The position numbers were made by a program, and so were the translations under genes. Shown here one piece after another: positions 16,480-25,983 of a stretch of 64,000 nucleotides of DNA (positions within the stretch are counted from its first letter, which is position 1; the number at the start of each line of letters is the position of its first letter). The stretch comes from CAIZWU01 sp942492905 (GTDB lineage Bacteria; Verrucomicrobiota; Verrucomicrobiia; Verrucomicrobiales; V1-33), in the NCBI GenBank assembly GCA_942492905.1, contig OW818657.1, positions 2,294,001 to 2,358,000 on the forward strand, written 5' to 3'. The notes under the pieces are model-generated. The model had not been told where the DNA came from. It searched no databases and was given only the letters and a program-made list of their open reading frames with translations.

Positions 16480-18479
16480 GGCGGGGTGGGAGTTGGCTCG
16501 AGATAGAGGCTGGGATTCAAGGTGAAGTCGCTGCTGTCGAGGTCGTCATTGTGTCCCTCGATAGCCAGGACATTGGCGCCCATTTTCAGGACTCCGGCCG
16601 GAATTTCCAGGACAAACGTCTCAAAGGCGTTTTTGGCTTCGTGGGGACTCACCCCCCGGATGGTGTCGAGCGATCCACTTTCGGCATTCACCCGCAGGAC
16701 TTCCCTGCCGTTCAGATAGGCAATGAAGCCGTCATCGTAGGAAACCTTGAGGCGGAACAGGCGGGGACTTTCATTGCCGGTCAGGGTGAACTCATGGCGG
16801 ATGCAGAGGTATTTAAAGTGTCCCCGCATGTCTGGAATCTGGGTGGCGTCGTCCTTGTCGCTATATCCGAACCCGGCGGGACCGGTGAGCCAGCCAGGGG
16901 CGGTGAAGCCGGGTTCCTGCCAGCCGTAGCCGGGTTTGGTTCCCGCAAGATATTGCCATGGTGCTCCGGATGGGATCAGGGGTTTGGCCTCTTTGGACAA
17001 GGTCACCGGCTTGATTTCCTTTTCATCGCCGCTGTCCTTCCCGCGCAGGGGCACAGTCCGGGGACCTTTCACCAGGGGCGGTTGCCACGGTTTGGCGATG
17101 CGCTGCACCGTGACACGTCCTTCCTTGACGATCTGGAAAGTGTCCCGGATCTGGCCTTGGGAGTTCAGCATTTGGGCGGTCAGGGTATTGCCCTTGAGGT
17201 CCAGCAGGACGGACCCGAATTCCAGAATGGTGCTGCGCATCACGGGACTGGGCCGGTCCTTGCGGGAAAGGGTGGTGCCCCCATGACCGGTCACGATTTG
17301 CACGTTTCCTTCGTTAGGGAGGAGGCCGGGGCTTTTGTGATAGGCCCCTCCGCCGGCTGGATTGCCGTCGCCATCATTGAGGATCACGTTTTCCGATACG
17401 GTGGGCGTGGCATAAGCCCCATCCATGAGCATGGAGCGCTCATAAATGTGTGAGTGACCCGTGAGGACGAGATCCACGCCGCCTGACTCCAAAATGGGCA
17501 TGATCATGGAACGCATTTCGATCAACTGCTGCTCCTTGTCACTGTCATGGGAGCCCTTGGTGTAGGGGGGATGATGCCAGAAGGCGACCAACCAGTCCGC
17601 CTTGGTTTTTTCGAGGTCCGCCTTGAGCCATTGGGCCATGGCCCCGCCCGGGTCGCGGGGAAGATCGTGGGAGTTGAGGCAGATGAAGTGGGTCTTCCCG
17701 AAGTCGAAGGAGTAGTAGGCCTCGGTGCCGCTGGCAACTCCCCCGGACTGGGCGGTGGAGGGGCAGACATAAGCGTCGTAATAGGGGCCGGTGGCGGTGG
17801 CTCCGCTGGAATGGCGGCCTTCGTGATTGCCCATCGCGGGCCAGCAGACGGTGTCCCGCAGGGTCTCGGCGTAGGATTCGAAGAAGTAGCCTTGGAATTC
17901 ACTATCCAAACCTGAGCCGTAAGCCATGTCACCGACATGAAGGTAACCATCGAGGGTGCGTTTTTCCTTTTTCAGCCAGTCCCGCATGGCGGTGTGGACT
18001 TCGGCCTGCACTCTGTTGCCGGTGCCGCTGTCGCCGACCACCCAGAAGAGTCCATCGCGTGCCGTGCCTGGAACCGGCAGGGTGCGGAAGGTGCCGGTTT
18101 GCCCTGCTGGGGAGAGTGCTTCACCGTTTTGACTGACAGAATAGTAATAAAGCGTATCGGGTTTCAGGCCACTGATGGAGGCCTCGAATTGGCGGGTGCC
18201 TTCAGGACCGGAGGAGATTGAGGGCTCCTTCGAGTCCTCGGCCAGATCATCCACGGGACGGCGGATCAGGATGTTGGCGGAGGGGATGGATTGATCGAGG
18301 GCATCGACCTTGAGGCCAAAGCGGATGCCTGGAAGGCCATCGGCCCGGGTGCGCCAGACTACGGTGATGCCCTGGGGGGTGGCGCATTGAATATACGGCC
18401 CGCGGGTCAGAGACGGAGGAGCACCGGAACTGGGCGAAAGGGTCGCAAGGAGGAGCAGGGCAGGGAAGGACAGGCGCAT
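16476..18479 (-). CDS. Purple acid phosphatase-like metallophosphoesterase
   Basis: 667 residues, signal peptide 1-19, then a fibronectin-III-like N-terminal domain (PSLTRGPYIQCATPQGITVV to FRTLPVPG), typical of purple acid phosphatases. The dimetal phosphoesterase core follows with all blocks: VVGDSGTGN, HVGDMAYG, GNHEGRH, FWHHPPY and GHSHIYERS. A further C-terminal beta-rich region (about 520-660, FKYLCIRHEFTL, YLNGREVLRV) looks like a carbohydrate- or galactose-binding-like module. It probably releases phosphate from organic esters in the periplasm or outside the cell. The gene leads a two-gene overlap with the aminotransferase, although no functional link is evident. Confidence 0.9.
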   Translation of the reverse strand: MRLSFPALLLLATLSPSSGAPPSLTRGPYIQCATPQGITVVWRTRADGLPGIRFGLKVDALDQSIPSANILIRRPVDDLAEDSKEPSISSGPEGTRQFEASISGLKPDTLYYYSVSQNGEALSPAGQTGTFRTLPVPGTARDGLFWVVGDSGTGNRVQAEVHTAMRDWLKKEKRTLDGYLHVGDMAYGSGLDSEFQGYFFESYAETLRDTVCWPAMGNHEGRHSSGATATGPYYDAYVCPSTAQSGGVASGTEAYYSFDFGKTHFICLNSHDLPRDPGGAMAQWLKADLEKTKADWLVAFWHHPPYTKGSHDSDKEQQLIEMRSMIMPILESGGVDLVLTGHSHIYERSMLMDGAYATPTVSENVILNDGDGNPAGGGAYHKSPGLLPNEGNVQIVTGHGGTTLSRKDRPSPVMRSTILEFGSVLLDLKGNTLTAQMLNSQGQIRDTFQIVKEGRVTVQRIAKPWQPPLVKGPRTVPLRGKDSGDEKEIKPVTLSKEAKPLIPSGAPWQYLAGTKPGYGWQEPGFTAPGWLTGPAGFGYSDKDDATQIPDMRGHFKYLCIRHEFTLTGNESPRLFRLKVSYDDGFIAYLNGREVLRVNAESGSLDTIRGVSPHEAKNAFETFVLEIPAGVLKMGANVLAIEGHNDDLDSSDFTLNPSLYLEPTPTPP

Positions 18480-18523
18480 GAGGGGGGTGGATGGATCTCT
18501 GATTCCATCAATGGGAACGCGGA

Positions 18524-20374
18524 TTAGCGGCCGATGATTTCGTTGAATTCCTTTTCCAGTTCGGCCTCGCTGCGGGGGCGGGCAGGCCGTGGAGGGGAAG
18601 GAACGGGCACCGGTGGCGCAGGGCGTGGGGCGGTAGCCGGAGGAGGAGACACCCCGTCCGGCAGGCTTAGGCGGGGTGCAGCAGGCACGGCGGTGGGACG
18701 GGTTGGGGCCGCGGCGGGAGGTGGCGGTGCGATGTTGTCAGCCAAGGGGGATGGCCCACCGCCGAAACTAACGATCAGGGTGCGCCAGCCATCGGCGGAA
18801 GGGGAAAACAGCTGCGGTTCCTCGGGAGGGAGCCCGGCAAAGTAGGCATCGTTCGCTTCGAAGGCCAACTGGCCACCCAGATTGCCATCGTGGGTTACGG
18901 TCAGATCCCCTTTCAGGCGGAGCAGACTGTCCTTGGTGGTGGCGGAAATCTGGGAGATGCGGGTCATTTGCGGTGTCCAGGTGAACTGTCCGGAGAAGGT
19001 GGGAAACTCCATCAGGGCCAGCTCCGGTTTGCGCAGGAGGGCCGCGATTTTTTCGACAAAGGGCAGGCCGCGCAGCACCGCGCCCCGGACCATAAAGGGG
19101 CCGCTCAGCGTGGGAGGAGGACCGGATTGGAAGTGGCTGGTCCATTGGCTGCCGGTGGTTTCGAAGGAACCGAGGACATTGGTGGACCAGTTTTCGGGGA
19201 GCAGGTGTTTGAGCAGGATGGGGGAAATATCACCGCTCAGCTGCAGCCGGCCCGCTGGGACCAGTTCCGCTGAACCGGTGACCCGGATCTCATGTCCGGC
19301 AGTGAAGCCCAGCCGGGCACTGATGATTTCCAAGGTGGAACCCTGCAGTTTGGCGTTGATCTGGTGAACGGGAAAAGGAGGCCAGGAGGCGGTATCCAGC
19401 AAGCCCCCGGACATTTCCAGCTGCAGGGCCGGGCCCGCCAGGTGGAAATTTCCCTCCAGTTGGGTCAATGTTCCGGGTTTTCCTTCCGGACCGGGCCAAG
19501 TCAGGTTCAATTCGTCAAAATAACCTGATTCAAGGACGATGGCGGCCGGCTCCGAGGTCAGACCAAGGCGGAAACTGCTGCCCTGGCTGGGAGCCCCGCG
19601 ATCCACCGGAGCCGGGGCGGTCTGCCACATGGTGGTCGCGTCCATTTTTTTGGCCGGATCGAAGGCCAGATCCGCCTTTTGGAAACGGAGGGAGCGCAGC
19701 GTCCAATCATCGGACATCAGGGAACCCGCGGCCAGCTGGGCGGTCAAATTGGTGAAGTTGGCAGAGGAGAGGAGATCCTGAAAGGCAGGGGATATCGTGA
19801 GGGAGGCATTTCCCAACTGGTCTGAAGCGGTTTGTTGGAAGCGGGAAAACGAGACCCGGCGGTCGGTCAATTCCGAGACCCGGCGGGCGGCGTTGACCCG
19901 GAATCCTTCACCCTCAATGCGCCACCGGTTGAGGAGGCGGATTCCAAACCAAGTGGCTGCGGCGAGAATGACCAAGGCCAGCAGGGTATACAGTCCCCAG
20001 CGGCGCCGGCGCAGGGACACCTGCCGGGGGACTCTCTTTTTGGAGGTCATGAGGTCACCTTCGCTGGAGCGGGGCGGCGGCAGGACGGCCTTCGGCAGCA
20101 GGGATGATTCCTGCCGGTCCGCAGATGGATGCTCCGCTGGACGACTGGAGGAGGATGGTGCGGATGAAGACGACGAAGAAGAGGACCGGCGGCGACGGCC
20201 CGACCGGCTCTCTCCGGAGCGCTGCAGGCGTTCCATCATTTCCTCGAGGGAAAGTTTTTCGCCGACGTCTTCGGCTTGGCGCCGGGGAGCATCGCCAGCA
20301 GCCCGCCGTGACGGCAGACCGGGGCTGCGGGGGGAGTCCGCATCCGGGGAAGGAGGGGAAGGGAAATCACTCAC
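18524..20374 (-). CDS. AsmA-like membrane-anchored protein with serine-rich N-terminus
   Basis: 616 residues, not assigned to a named family with certainty. The first 125 residues are disordered and charged, with a polyserine tract (SSSSSSSSAPSSSS) after a run of arginines. One transmembrane segment follows (WGLYTLLALVILAAATWFGI, about 126-145). The remaining part is beta-rich, with repeated statements of the AsmA/DUF3971 type (GEGFRVNAARRV, LRLKGDLTVTHDGNLGG). The C-terminus is proline-rich with a short acidic helix. AsmA-like proteins span the periplasm and affect lipid transport or outer-membrane assembly. It lies 52 bases downstream of the secretin gene, so it may be co-transcribed and help place the secretin, but that is inference. 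Confidence 0.7.
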   Translation of the reverse strand: MSDFPSPPSPDADSPRSPGLPSRRAAGDAPRRQAEDVGEKLSLEEMMERLQRSGESRSGRRRRSSSSSSSSAPSSSSRPAEHPSADRQESSLLPKAVLPPPRSSEGDLMTSKKRVPRQVSLRRRRWGLYTLLALVILAAATWFGIRLLNRWRIEGEGFRVNAARRVSELTDRRVSFSRFQQTASDQLGNASLTISPAFQDLLSSANFTNLTAQLAAGSLMSDDWTLRSLRFQKADLAFDPAKKMDATTMWQTAPAPVDRGAPSQGSSFRLGLTSEPAAIVLESGYFDELNLTWPGPEGKPGTLTQLEGNFHLAGPALQLEMSGGLLDTASWPPFPVHQINAKLQGSTLEIISARLGFTAGHEIRVTGSAELVPAGRLQLSGDISPILLKHLLPENWSTNVLGSFETTGSQWTSHFQSGPPPTLSGPFMVRGAVLRGLPFVEKIAALLRKPELALMEFPTFSGQFTWTPQMTRISQISATTKDSLLRLKGDLTVTHDGNLGGQLAFEANDAYFAGLPPEEPQLFSPSADGWRTLIVSFGGGPSPLADNIAPPPPAAAPTRPTAVPAAPRLSLPDGVSPPPATAPRPAPPVPVPSPPRPARPRSEAELEKEFNEIIGR

Positions 20375-20425
20375 AATCGGTAGCGCCCTGGGGGCAGGCA
20401 GGACCGCAGGTTGTGCGGTGGGAGG

Positions 20426-22900
20426 TTAGGGGCCGGAGGGCCCGGCAAGAACGGCTTGCTCGGCGGCTGCGGCCGCTTCTTTGAGACCCATGCCGCTCGG
20501 GTCCACCACTTTCACGGTGACAAAGTAAATCGCGGCCTTGCGTGAGACCTTGGTGACATTGCTGCGGAACAGGTGGCCAATGAAAGGGATATCCCCGAAC
20601 AGGGGCACTTTGTCATTGATGGTTTCGTATTTGGCATCACTCAGACCACCAATCGTGACCGTTTCGCCATCGTAAACCTGGACGGAGGCCGATTCATTGA
20701 TCGCGGAAAAGACGGGCTGGAAGATTTTATTTTCGGTCAGGATCTGCCCATTGGCGCTGATTGGAGTGCCGTAATTGATGAATCCTTCGAACTCACGGAA
20801 GATTACGGACAGGTTCAGATCCACCGTGTTCCCGTCATCGCTGACGGTAGCCTCAACCTCGATGCTGGAGCCGGTATCCTTGTCTTCAAACGACTGGGGG
20901 GTGGTCGGCGTGACCGGGGTGACGGAATTGCTCGGCAGCTGGATGATAATTCCGGTGTCGAGGTCAATCAGTCGGCGGCCGCCGGTTATCGTCTGTGGGA
21001 TCTGTGGCGGGTCAAACTCGGTGGGGTAGCGGATGGTCCTGACTGATGCCGCCGTGGCGCGTTGGCCGGCTTTCAGGATGATGGATTGGGCCACTGAAAG
21101 ATCGAGTCCGGTTTTTTGGTCGAGCCCGCGGAGAATGCCCTGAAATTGAGGGGAAGTGAAGACCCCGGCGGTGGAGAGGATGGCGGGACTGCGGCTGTTG
21201 GTCACGCCACTGCCCGCCGCCCCGGAGTTGATCAGCCCATCAATCGTGGGATTGGTCTCGAGATCGAAGGCCCCACGAAGGCCCGCGGTGACGGGATTGC
21301 TGCCCATGGGGGTGGTGCCCCCGGGAGCCCGCAAGGGGTAATCAGCGATTTGTCCTGAGGAAGTCGCGTTCCCGACGGTGCCGCCGGCCGCATAAACACC
21401 GCCACCAACATTGACGGCTCCCAACAGCCAATCCATCGAGATTTCCTGGAGGCGCTGTTCTTCGGCTTTGAGCAACACCACCGTGACCTGCACCTGACGT
21501 TGGGTCTTGTCGGTGGTGCTCTCCACGGCAGTCTGCACCAAGTCGAGGTTTTCCTCGGTATTCCGTACAATCAGTTGGTTGGCTCCAGCCGAATAGTCTG
21601 CGGAAGTGCCTTCAGGGAAGGGGACGCCGTTTTGGATGAGCCATTCCTTGGCGGAGAGCCGCGTGATTTTTAGATTGGAGGCGATTTTGTCTCCTCCGGA
21701 GGCAAAAGGATCGGCTCCGGCGCCCGCATCTACGGTGGCACTGCCCGCACGGCTGAGAAAACCTGGGGGCACGCGGTAGGTGCGGCTGACAATCCGTGAG
21801 CCGGCCCCGATGGGGGAAATCGTGATGGTGTTGCCCTCCACGCTGAGCCGGGTCTGGGTCAAATCGGCGATCAACCGCAGCGCCTCGCCCAAGGGAGCAT
21901 TGCGCAGTTCCAACGTGACTGGTTTGAAGTCAGATGGCGCCTTGCTTCCCGGATTGAAGACAATATTGACCCCTTTCAGGTTGGGGTCGGGTTCTGCGGT
22001 ATCCAATTCGACACTTTTCTGGGCGAGGTAGGTAAGCGCTTCCTGCAGGGGCGTCTCCGACATGGCGACGCGGTCCAGTGTCAGGCTTTGCATTTTCAGG
22101 CGGGCCGTGGAGATCGCTTCGCCTCCTGTCAGGGCTGCGCCGGCCTCCAGAGTTCCCCCGGGTTGGTTGGGGCCGGCAGGGGCGTGGCTTTCCCACTGCT
22201 TGTCCACCTCATTGAGCATTTTCGCTCTGGTGTAGTCACGTTCGGAGCGCAGGTGATTGTTGATCTGTTGTTCCACCCGTTCCAAACCCCGGCGGGCGGC
22301 GGTGTTGGTGTCGTCCACCGCGAGAATCTGGTTATAAGCCTGCTTCGCAGCCTTGTAGTCCGCGATATCCACCATGCCTTGCGCGATCACGAAGAGATCG
22401 CTGACTTTTTTGGTGTCGGTGGAGTGACGGGGACTTTGGGCTGGATTGAAGCGGTCCGCATCGTCCAATTGCCCGAGCAGGGTTTTGGCGGGCGGATAAC
22501 CGGGGGCCACCTTGTCTGTCAGGACGGCCTGCAGAGCGAGGCGGGCTTTTTCGAATTCTCCTTTGCTGGCGAGTTCGCGGGCGTAACTCACGGAGGTGTC
22601 GGCCAATTTCCCGACCACGGAACGACGGGCTGGGGAAAGGCTGGCGGCAGACTCCGGCAGGCGCTCCAGTGCGGCTTGGTAGCGGTTGACCGCTTCTGCG
22701 GTATGTCCGGCGGCAAGGGCCGCATCTCCTTCGGCCGCGAGACTTTCGGCCTCTTGGGCCAAGCCTTGGCGACGCTGGGTTTCCCGTTGGACGGTTTCCT
22801 GCTGGGCAGGGGCCACCGCAGGTTGAGCCAGCAGGGCAGCCAAGGGCAAAAGGCGCGTCGCCAGACGGGGCACGGAAAGCAATCTCAGGCGTTGAAGCAT
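20426..22900 (-). CDS. Secretin, Amuc_1098-type pilus outer-membrane protein
   Basis: 824 residues from the chosen start at 22900, which opens a signal peptide (LRLLSVPRLATRLLPLAALL, cleaved near APAQQ). The frame extends to 23089, and an ATG at 23023 is an alternative. The N-terminal part has TPR-like helices (AEGDAALAAGHTAEAVNRYQ). A secretin-TonB short domain (ITISPIGAG region), N domains and the secretin channel domain follow. The channel domain has VYDGETVTIGGLSD and the hallmark VPLFGDIPFIGHLFRS. It should form a multimeric outer-membrane pore. Sequence style matches the Amuc_1098 secretin of Akkermansia pili. The pilus partners (Amuc_1099 to 1102 types) are not next to it here. Confidence 0.88.
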   Translation of the reverse strand: MLQRLRLLSVPRLATRLLPLAALLAQPAVAPAQQETVQRETQRRQGLAQEAESLAAEGDAALAAGHTAEAVNRYQAALERLPESAASLSPARRSVVGKLADTSVSYARELASKGEFEKARLALQAVLTDKVAPGYPPAKTLLGQLDDADRFNPAQSPRHSTDTKKVSDLFVIAQGMVDIADYKAAKQAYNQILAVDDTNTAARRGLERVEQQINNHLRSERDYTRAKMLNEVDKQWESHAPAGPNQPGGTLEAGAALTGGEAISTARLKMQSLTLDRVAMSETPLQEALTYLAQKSVELDTAEPDPNLKGVNIVFNPGSKAPSDFKPVTLELRNAPLGEALRLIADLTQTRLSVEGNTITISPIGAGSRIVSRTYRVPPGFLSRAGSATVDAGAGADPFASGGDKIASNLKITRLSAKEWLIQNGVPFPEGTSADYSAGANQLIVRNTEENLDLVQTAVESTTDKTQRQVQVTVVLLKAEEQRLQEISMDWLLGAVNVGGGVYAAGGTVGNATSSGQIADYPLRAPGGTTPMGSNPVTAGLRGAFDLETNPTIDGLINSGAAGSGVTNSRSPAILSTAGVFTSPQFQGILRGLDQKTGLDLSVAQSIILKAGQRATAASVRTIRYPTEFDPPQIPQTITGGRRLIDLDTGIIIQLPSNSVTPVTPTTPQSFEDKDTGSSIEVEATVSDDGNTVDLNLSVIFREFEGFINYGTPISANGQILTENKIFQPVFSAINESASVQVYDGETVTIGGLSDAKYETINDKVPLFGDIPFIGHLFRSNVTKVSRKAAIYFVTVKVVDPSGMGLKEAAAAAEQAVLAGPSGP

Positions 22901-23150
22901 GGGAAATTGAGAGGAACTGGAAAAATCAAAACGACGCTCCCGGAGCAGTCCGGGTGGCGCAGCGTGATCTTTAGCTGGAGCGTTGAGGTTTTGTAACGGG
23001 AAAAATTCACTTTTTTGCGTCATCGATTCTTCATCTTTCCCCGCCAGAAAGCTCAAATCAGCACGATTGACCCGTTGAGGGGACGCCACAGGGCTGGATC
23101 GGACCTGCCCGGACCGTCAGGAAGGATCCTGTCGGAGGCGCGTTTGGCCG

Positions 23151-24242
23151 CTAAATCCATTGGGTCAGGCCGGCCACCGTGGCGGCGTCAAGGCGGCGCA
23201 CCACGGCCGCCGTCAGCCGCACCGCGCTCAGGTAATCCTCCAAATGGAGCAGGCTGTTGTGGCTGTGGATATAACGGGCCGGAGTGCCCAGCACGATGCA
23301 GGGCACCCCGTTTTCGTGGAACTGGAACGATTTTGCATCCGTGCCGCCACTGCGCCGGACCGCCAGTTGATGGGGAATGCCTTCGGTTTTGGCGGTATCG
23401 AGCACCAGATCCACCAGACGGCGGTTCATCAGGGCGGTGGGATCAAGGACGCGGATTTGCACTCCGCTGCCCAGGGCCCCCTGGCTTTCCTCGGACGTCA
23501 TGCCTGGAGTGTCATCGGCGGGAGTGCCTTCCATGACTAGGGCCACATCCGGCCGGGTCAGGTGGCCGAGCGTCACCGCGCCGCGGCAGCCGACTTCCTC
23601 CTGCACGCTACCGGCGGCGATCAGTTGGCAGGGTAGGGATTCATTTTTCAAAAGCTGCATCGTCTGCACCGCCGCTGCCACGCCACAGCGGTTGTCGAAG
23701 GCTTTGGCCAAAAACCGTTCCCCGCCCGCCAGTGCCGTGAACGCACTGTCCGGAGCCACCGCATCGCCCAGCGCAATTCCCAAGGCCTCCGCCTCCGCCC
23801 GGCTACCCGCGCCCACATCCACATAAAGCTGCTCCAGCGGCAACACTTTGTCCTTGGCACTATCCCCCAGAAAATGCGGCGGCGTCGATCCGATCACCCC
23901 CAGCACCTCCTGCCCCGATTTCGTCAGAATCCGCACCCGCTGCGCGACGAGGGTATGCGTCCACCACCCGCCCAGTGCCACCAGTTTGAGAAATCCCTTC
24001 GCCGTGATGTGCTGAACCGCAAAACCCACCTCATCAAAATGTCCGGCCACCAGCACGCGCGGACCGTCCCCTACCCGCTCCACCGCGGCACTGCCGAGCC
24101 GGTCGGTGTGCACCGTGCCATGCCCGGCCAGTTCCCGCAGAAAAATCCGCCGCACGGCATCCTCCGCGCCTGGGACGCCGTGGGCTTCGGTCAGTTCGCG
24201 GAGCAGACGGACGGCGTCGGTTTTCGGATCGGGCTGGGACAT
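23151..24242 (-). CDS. M42 family metallopeptidase (aminopeptidase)
   Basis: 363-residue cytoplasmic dinuclear-zinc aminopeptidase. Metal and catalytic motifs are all present: AGHFDEVGF (H and D ligands), AKAFDNRCGVAAAV (bridging aspartate), SVQEEVGCRGA (catalytic glutamate pair) and the C-terminal PARYIHSHNSLLHLEDY (last histidine ligand). The family trims peptides from the N-terminus; glutamyl aminopeptidases and the tetrahedral TET peptidases belong to it. It lies between the secretin and a small zinc-ribbon gene. In this window it could process peptides imported through Yej, but no direct link is visible. Confidence 0.93.
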   Translation of the reverse strand: MSQPDPKTDAVRLLRELTEAHGVPGAEDAVRRIFLRELAGHGTVHTDRLGSAAVERVGDGPRVLVAGHFDEVGFAVQHITAKGFLKLVALGGWWTHTLVAQRVRILTKSGQEVLGVIGSTPPHFLGDSAKDKVLPLEQLYVDVGAGSRAEAEALGIALGDAVAPDSAFTALAGGERFLAKAFDNRCGVAAAVQTMQLLKNESLPCQLIAAGSVQEEVGCRGAVTLGHLTRPDVALVMEGTPADDTPGMTSEESQGALGSGVQIRVLDPTALMNRRLVDLVLDTAKTEGIPHQLAVRRSGGTDAKSFQFHENGVPCIVLGTPARYIHSHNSLLHLEDYLSAVRLTAAVVRRLDAATVAGLTQWI

Positions 24243-24287
24243 GGCGTGGGAGAATGATGAAGGTGGGTAATTTTACAAATAATGTTA

Positions 24288-24743
24288 TCAGGGCAAGGAT
24301 AGCTTGAGCTTATCGATGGCCCCGAGCACACGGTGTCTGTTTTTCTTCAGCAGCATCCATTTCGGTAGGCGGTTTAACATCGACCACTTGGTATTTTGGG
24401 GACGAGGGCGGTCTATTTCTCCGATGAATGCTTCCAAATCCGCCGCATGTTCCCGGTTCAACAGGGCGAGGTTGTTTTTCCCGACAACTGTCATCGCCCA
24501 AATTTGGTAGCCAAAGTAGGGTTCCCTGCCTTTGGCGGGCTTGAAATTGGTGAAGTCAGAAGTCCAGCCGGCTACCGGCCATCCATGTTGCAGCACGCAG
24601 CATGGGCAGGTGAAAGAGACGCGCTTCGGATGCCATGGCCATGCCATATTTGATTCGGCACGGATCGTAGCACGTTGTCCGCACTTGGGACACTTGCACA
24701 CGATCTCCCTCAGATAGTCTGAGAGCTGTGCATTCAAATTCAT
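24288..24743 (-). CDS. Small zinc-ribbon protein of unknown function
   Basis: 151 residues. Cysteines C16, C18 and C21 (VCKCPKCGQ) and C46, C48 and C49 (FTCPCCVLQ) make a likely zinc ribbon. The second half has NREHAADLEAFIGEI and then SMLNRLPKWMLLKKNRHRVL, a pattern I recall from small zinc-ribbon proteins scattered through bacterial genomes, sometimes near toxin loci. No catalytic motif is seen. Base composition is clearly lower in G+C than the neighbours, and it interrupts the run between sucB and the M42 gene, so it may be acquired. A role as an orphan immunity or regulatory protein is possible but unproved. Confidence 0.7.
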   Translation of the reverse strand: MNLNAQLSDYLREIVCKCPKCGQRATIRAESNMAWPWHPKRVSFTCPCCVLQHGWPVAGWTSDFTNFKPAKGREPYFGYQIWAMTVVGKNNLALLNREHAADLEAFIGEIDRPRPQNTKWSMLNRLPKWMLLKKNRHRVLGAIDKLKLSLP

Positions 24744-24790
24744 GGATGCCGACGGTTTTTTTGACCTTGCAGCATCGCCGGGAACGGAAT

Positions 24791-25936
24791 TTACGCCCCC
24801 AGCAGCAAGCGGCTAGGCTGTTCAATGCAGTCCTTGATGCGCAGCAGGAAGGTGACGGCTTCCTTGCCGTCGATCTGGCGGTGGTCATAGCTGAGCGCGA
24901 GATACATCATCGGGCGGATCTCGACTTTGCCATTCAGGGCGACGGGGCGCTGCTGGATGGTGTGCATGCCGAGGATGGCGCTCTGCGGGGGATTGAGGAT
25001 CGGGGTGCTGAGCAGACTGCCGTAGACACCGCCGTTGGAGATGGTGAAACAGCCGCCCTGGAGGTCTTCCATGCTGATTTTGCCTTCCTTGCCGCGCGTG
25101 GCGTAGGCGATGATTTCCTTTTCGAGGTCGGCGAAGGATTTTTGATCCGCATCGCGGATGACCGGGACGATCAGGCCGCGCTCGGTGCCGATAGCGACGC
25201 CGATGTCGTAGAAGTGGTTGGTGATGACGTCATCGCCATCGATCCGGCCGTTGACCGCCGGCACGGTTTTGAGGGCTTCAACGACGGCTTTGATGAAGAA
25301 GGACATGAAGCCCAGTTTCACGCCATGCCGGGCGACAAACCCGTCCTGGAGAAGCTTGCGGAGGTTCATGACTTCGGTCATGTCCACTTCGTTGAAAGTA
25401 GTCAGGATGGCCGCGGTCTGCTGGGCGTTGACGAGGTGGGTGGCAATTTTTTTGCGCAGCGGGGACATGCGCTGGCGGGTGGTGCGGCCGGATTGGTCAC
25501 GCACCGCTGGGGCGGCGGCAGCGGGCTTGGCAGGTGCGACGGAGAGGTCGATTTTCGGAGCAGGGGCCGCGACCGGAGCGGGGACAGGGGCAGCGGCGGG
25601 TTTGGCTTCCACCACCGGAGCGGCCGCAGCAGCTGCTTTGGTTTCTTTTTTGCCGGCAGGAGCCGCCGGGGTAGGAGCCGCAGCAGGGGCGGCAGTGCTT
25701 TCGCCGATGCTGCCGATGGTGGCCCCGATCTTCACCTCATCCCCGGGTTGGGCGGTGATAGTGACCACGCCGGAGGCTTCGGCGGTGATTTCGGTGGAGA
25801 CCTTGTCCGTGTCGACCGTGACGAGGAGATCACCGGTTTTGACGGTGGCTCCATTGGCGACGTGCCAGGTGGAGATCACGGCGGAAGTGATGGATTCGCC
25901 AACGGAAGGGACGGTGATAGGGGACATGGGCAGCAA
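24791..25936 (-). CDS. sucB: Dihydrolipoamide succinyltransferase, E2 of 2-oxoglutarate dehydrogenase
   Basis: 381 residues. The N-terminal lipoyl domain has its lysine in VTVDTDKVSTEI. An alanine- and proline-rich linker (about 85-145) follows. There is little sign of a normal peripheral subunit-binding domain in that short linker. The catalytic domain begins at RTTRQRMSPLRKKIA and has the active site LSYDHRQIDGKEA near the C-terminus. It transfers succinyl groups from the E1 thiamine intermediate to CoA. The gene follows sucA by 47 bases on the same strand. The E3 subunit is not in the window. Confidence 0.95.
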   Translation of the reverse strand: MLPMSPITVPSVGESITSAVISTWHVANGATVKTGDLLVTVDTDKVSTEITAEASGVVTITAQPGDEVKIGATIGSIGESTAAPAAAPTPAAPAGKKETKAAAAAAPVVEAKPAAAPVPAPVAAPAPKIDLSVAPAKPAAAAPAVRDQSGRTTRQRMSPLRKKIATHLVNAQQTAAILTTFNEVDMTEVMNLRKLLQDGFVARHGVKLGFMSFFIKAVVEALKTVPAVNGRIDGDDVITNHFYDIGVAIGTERGLIVPVIRDADQKSFADLEKEIIAYATRGKEGKISMEDLQGGCFTISNGGVYGSLLSTPILNPPQSAILGMHTIQQRPVALNGKVEIRPMMYLALSYDHRQIDGKEAVTFLLRIKDCIEQPSRLLLGA

Positions 25937-25983
25937 AATTTACGATTTGAGATGGAAGATGGATGATTGGGATGAAGTCCGCA

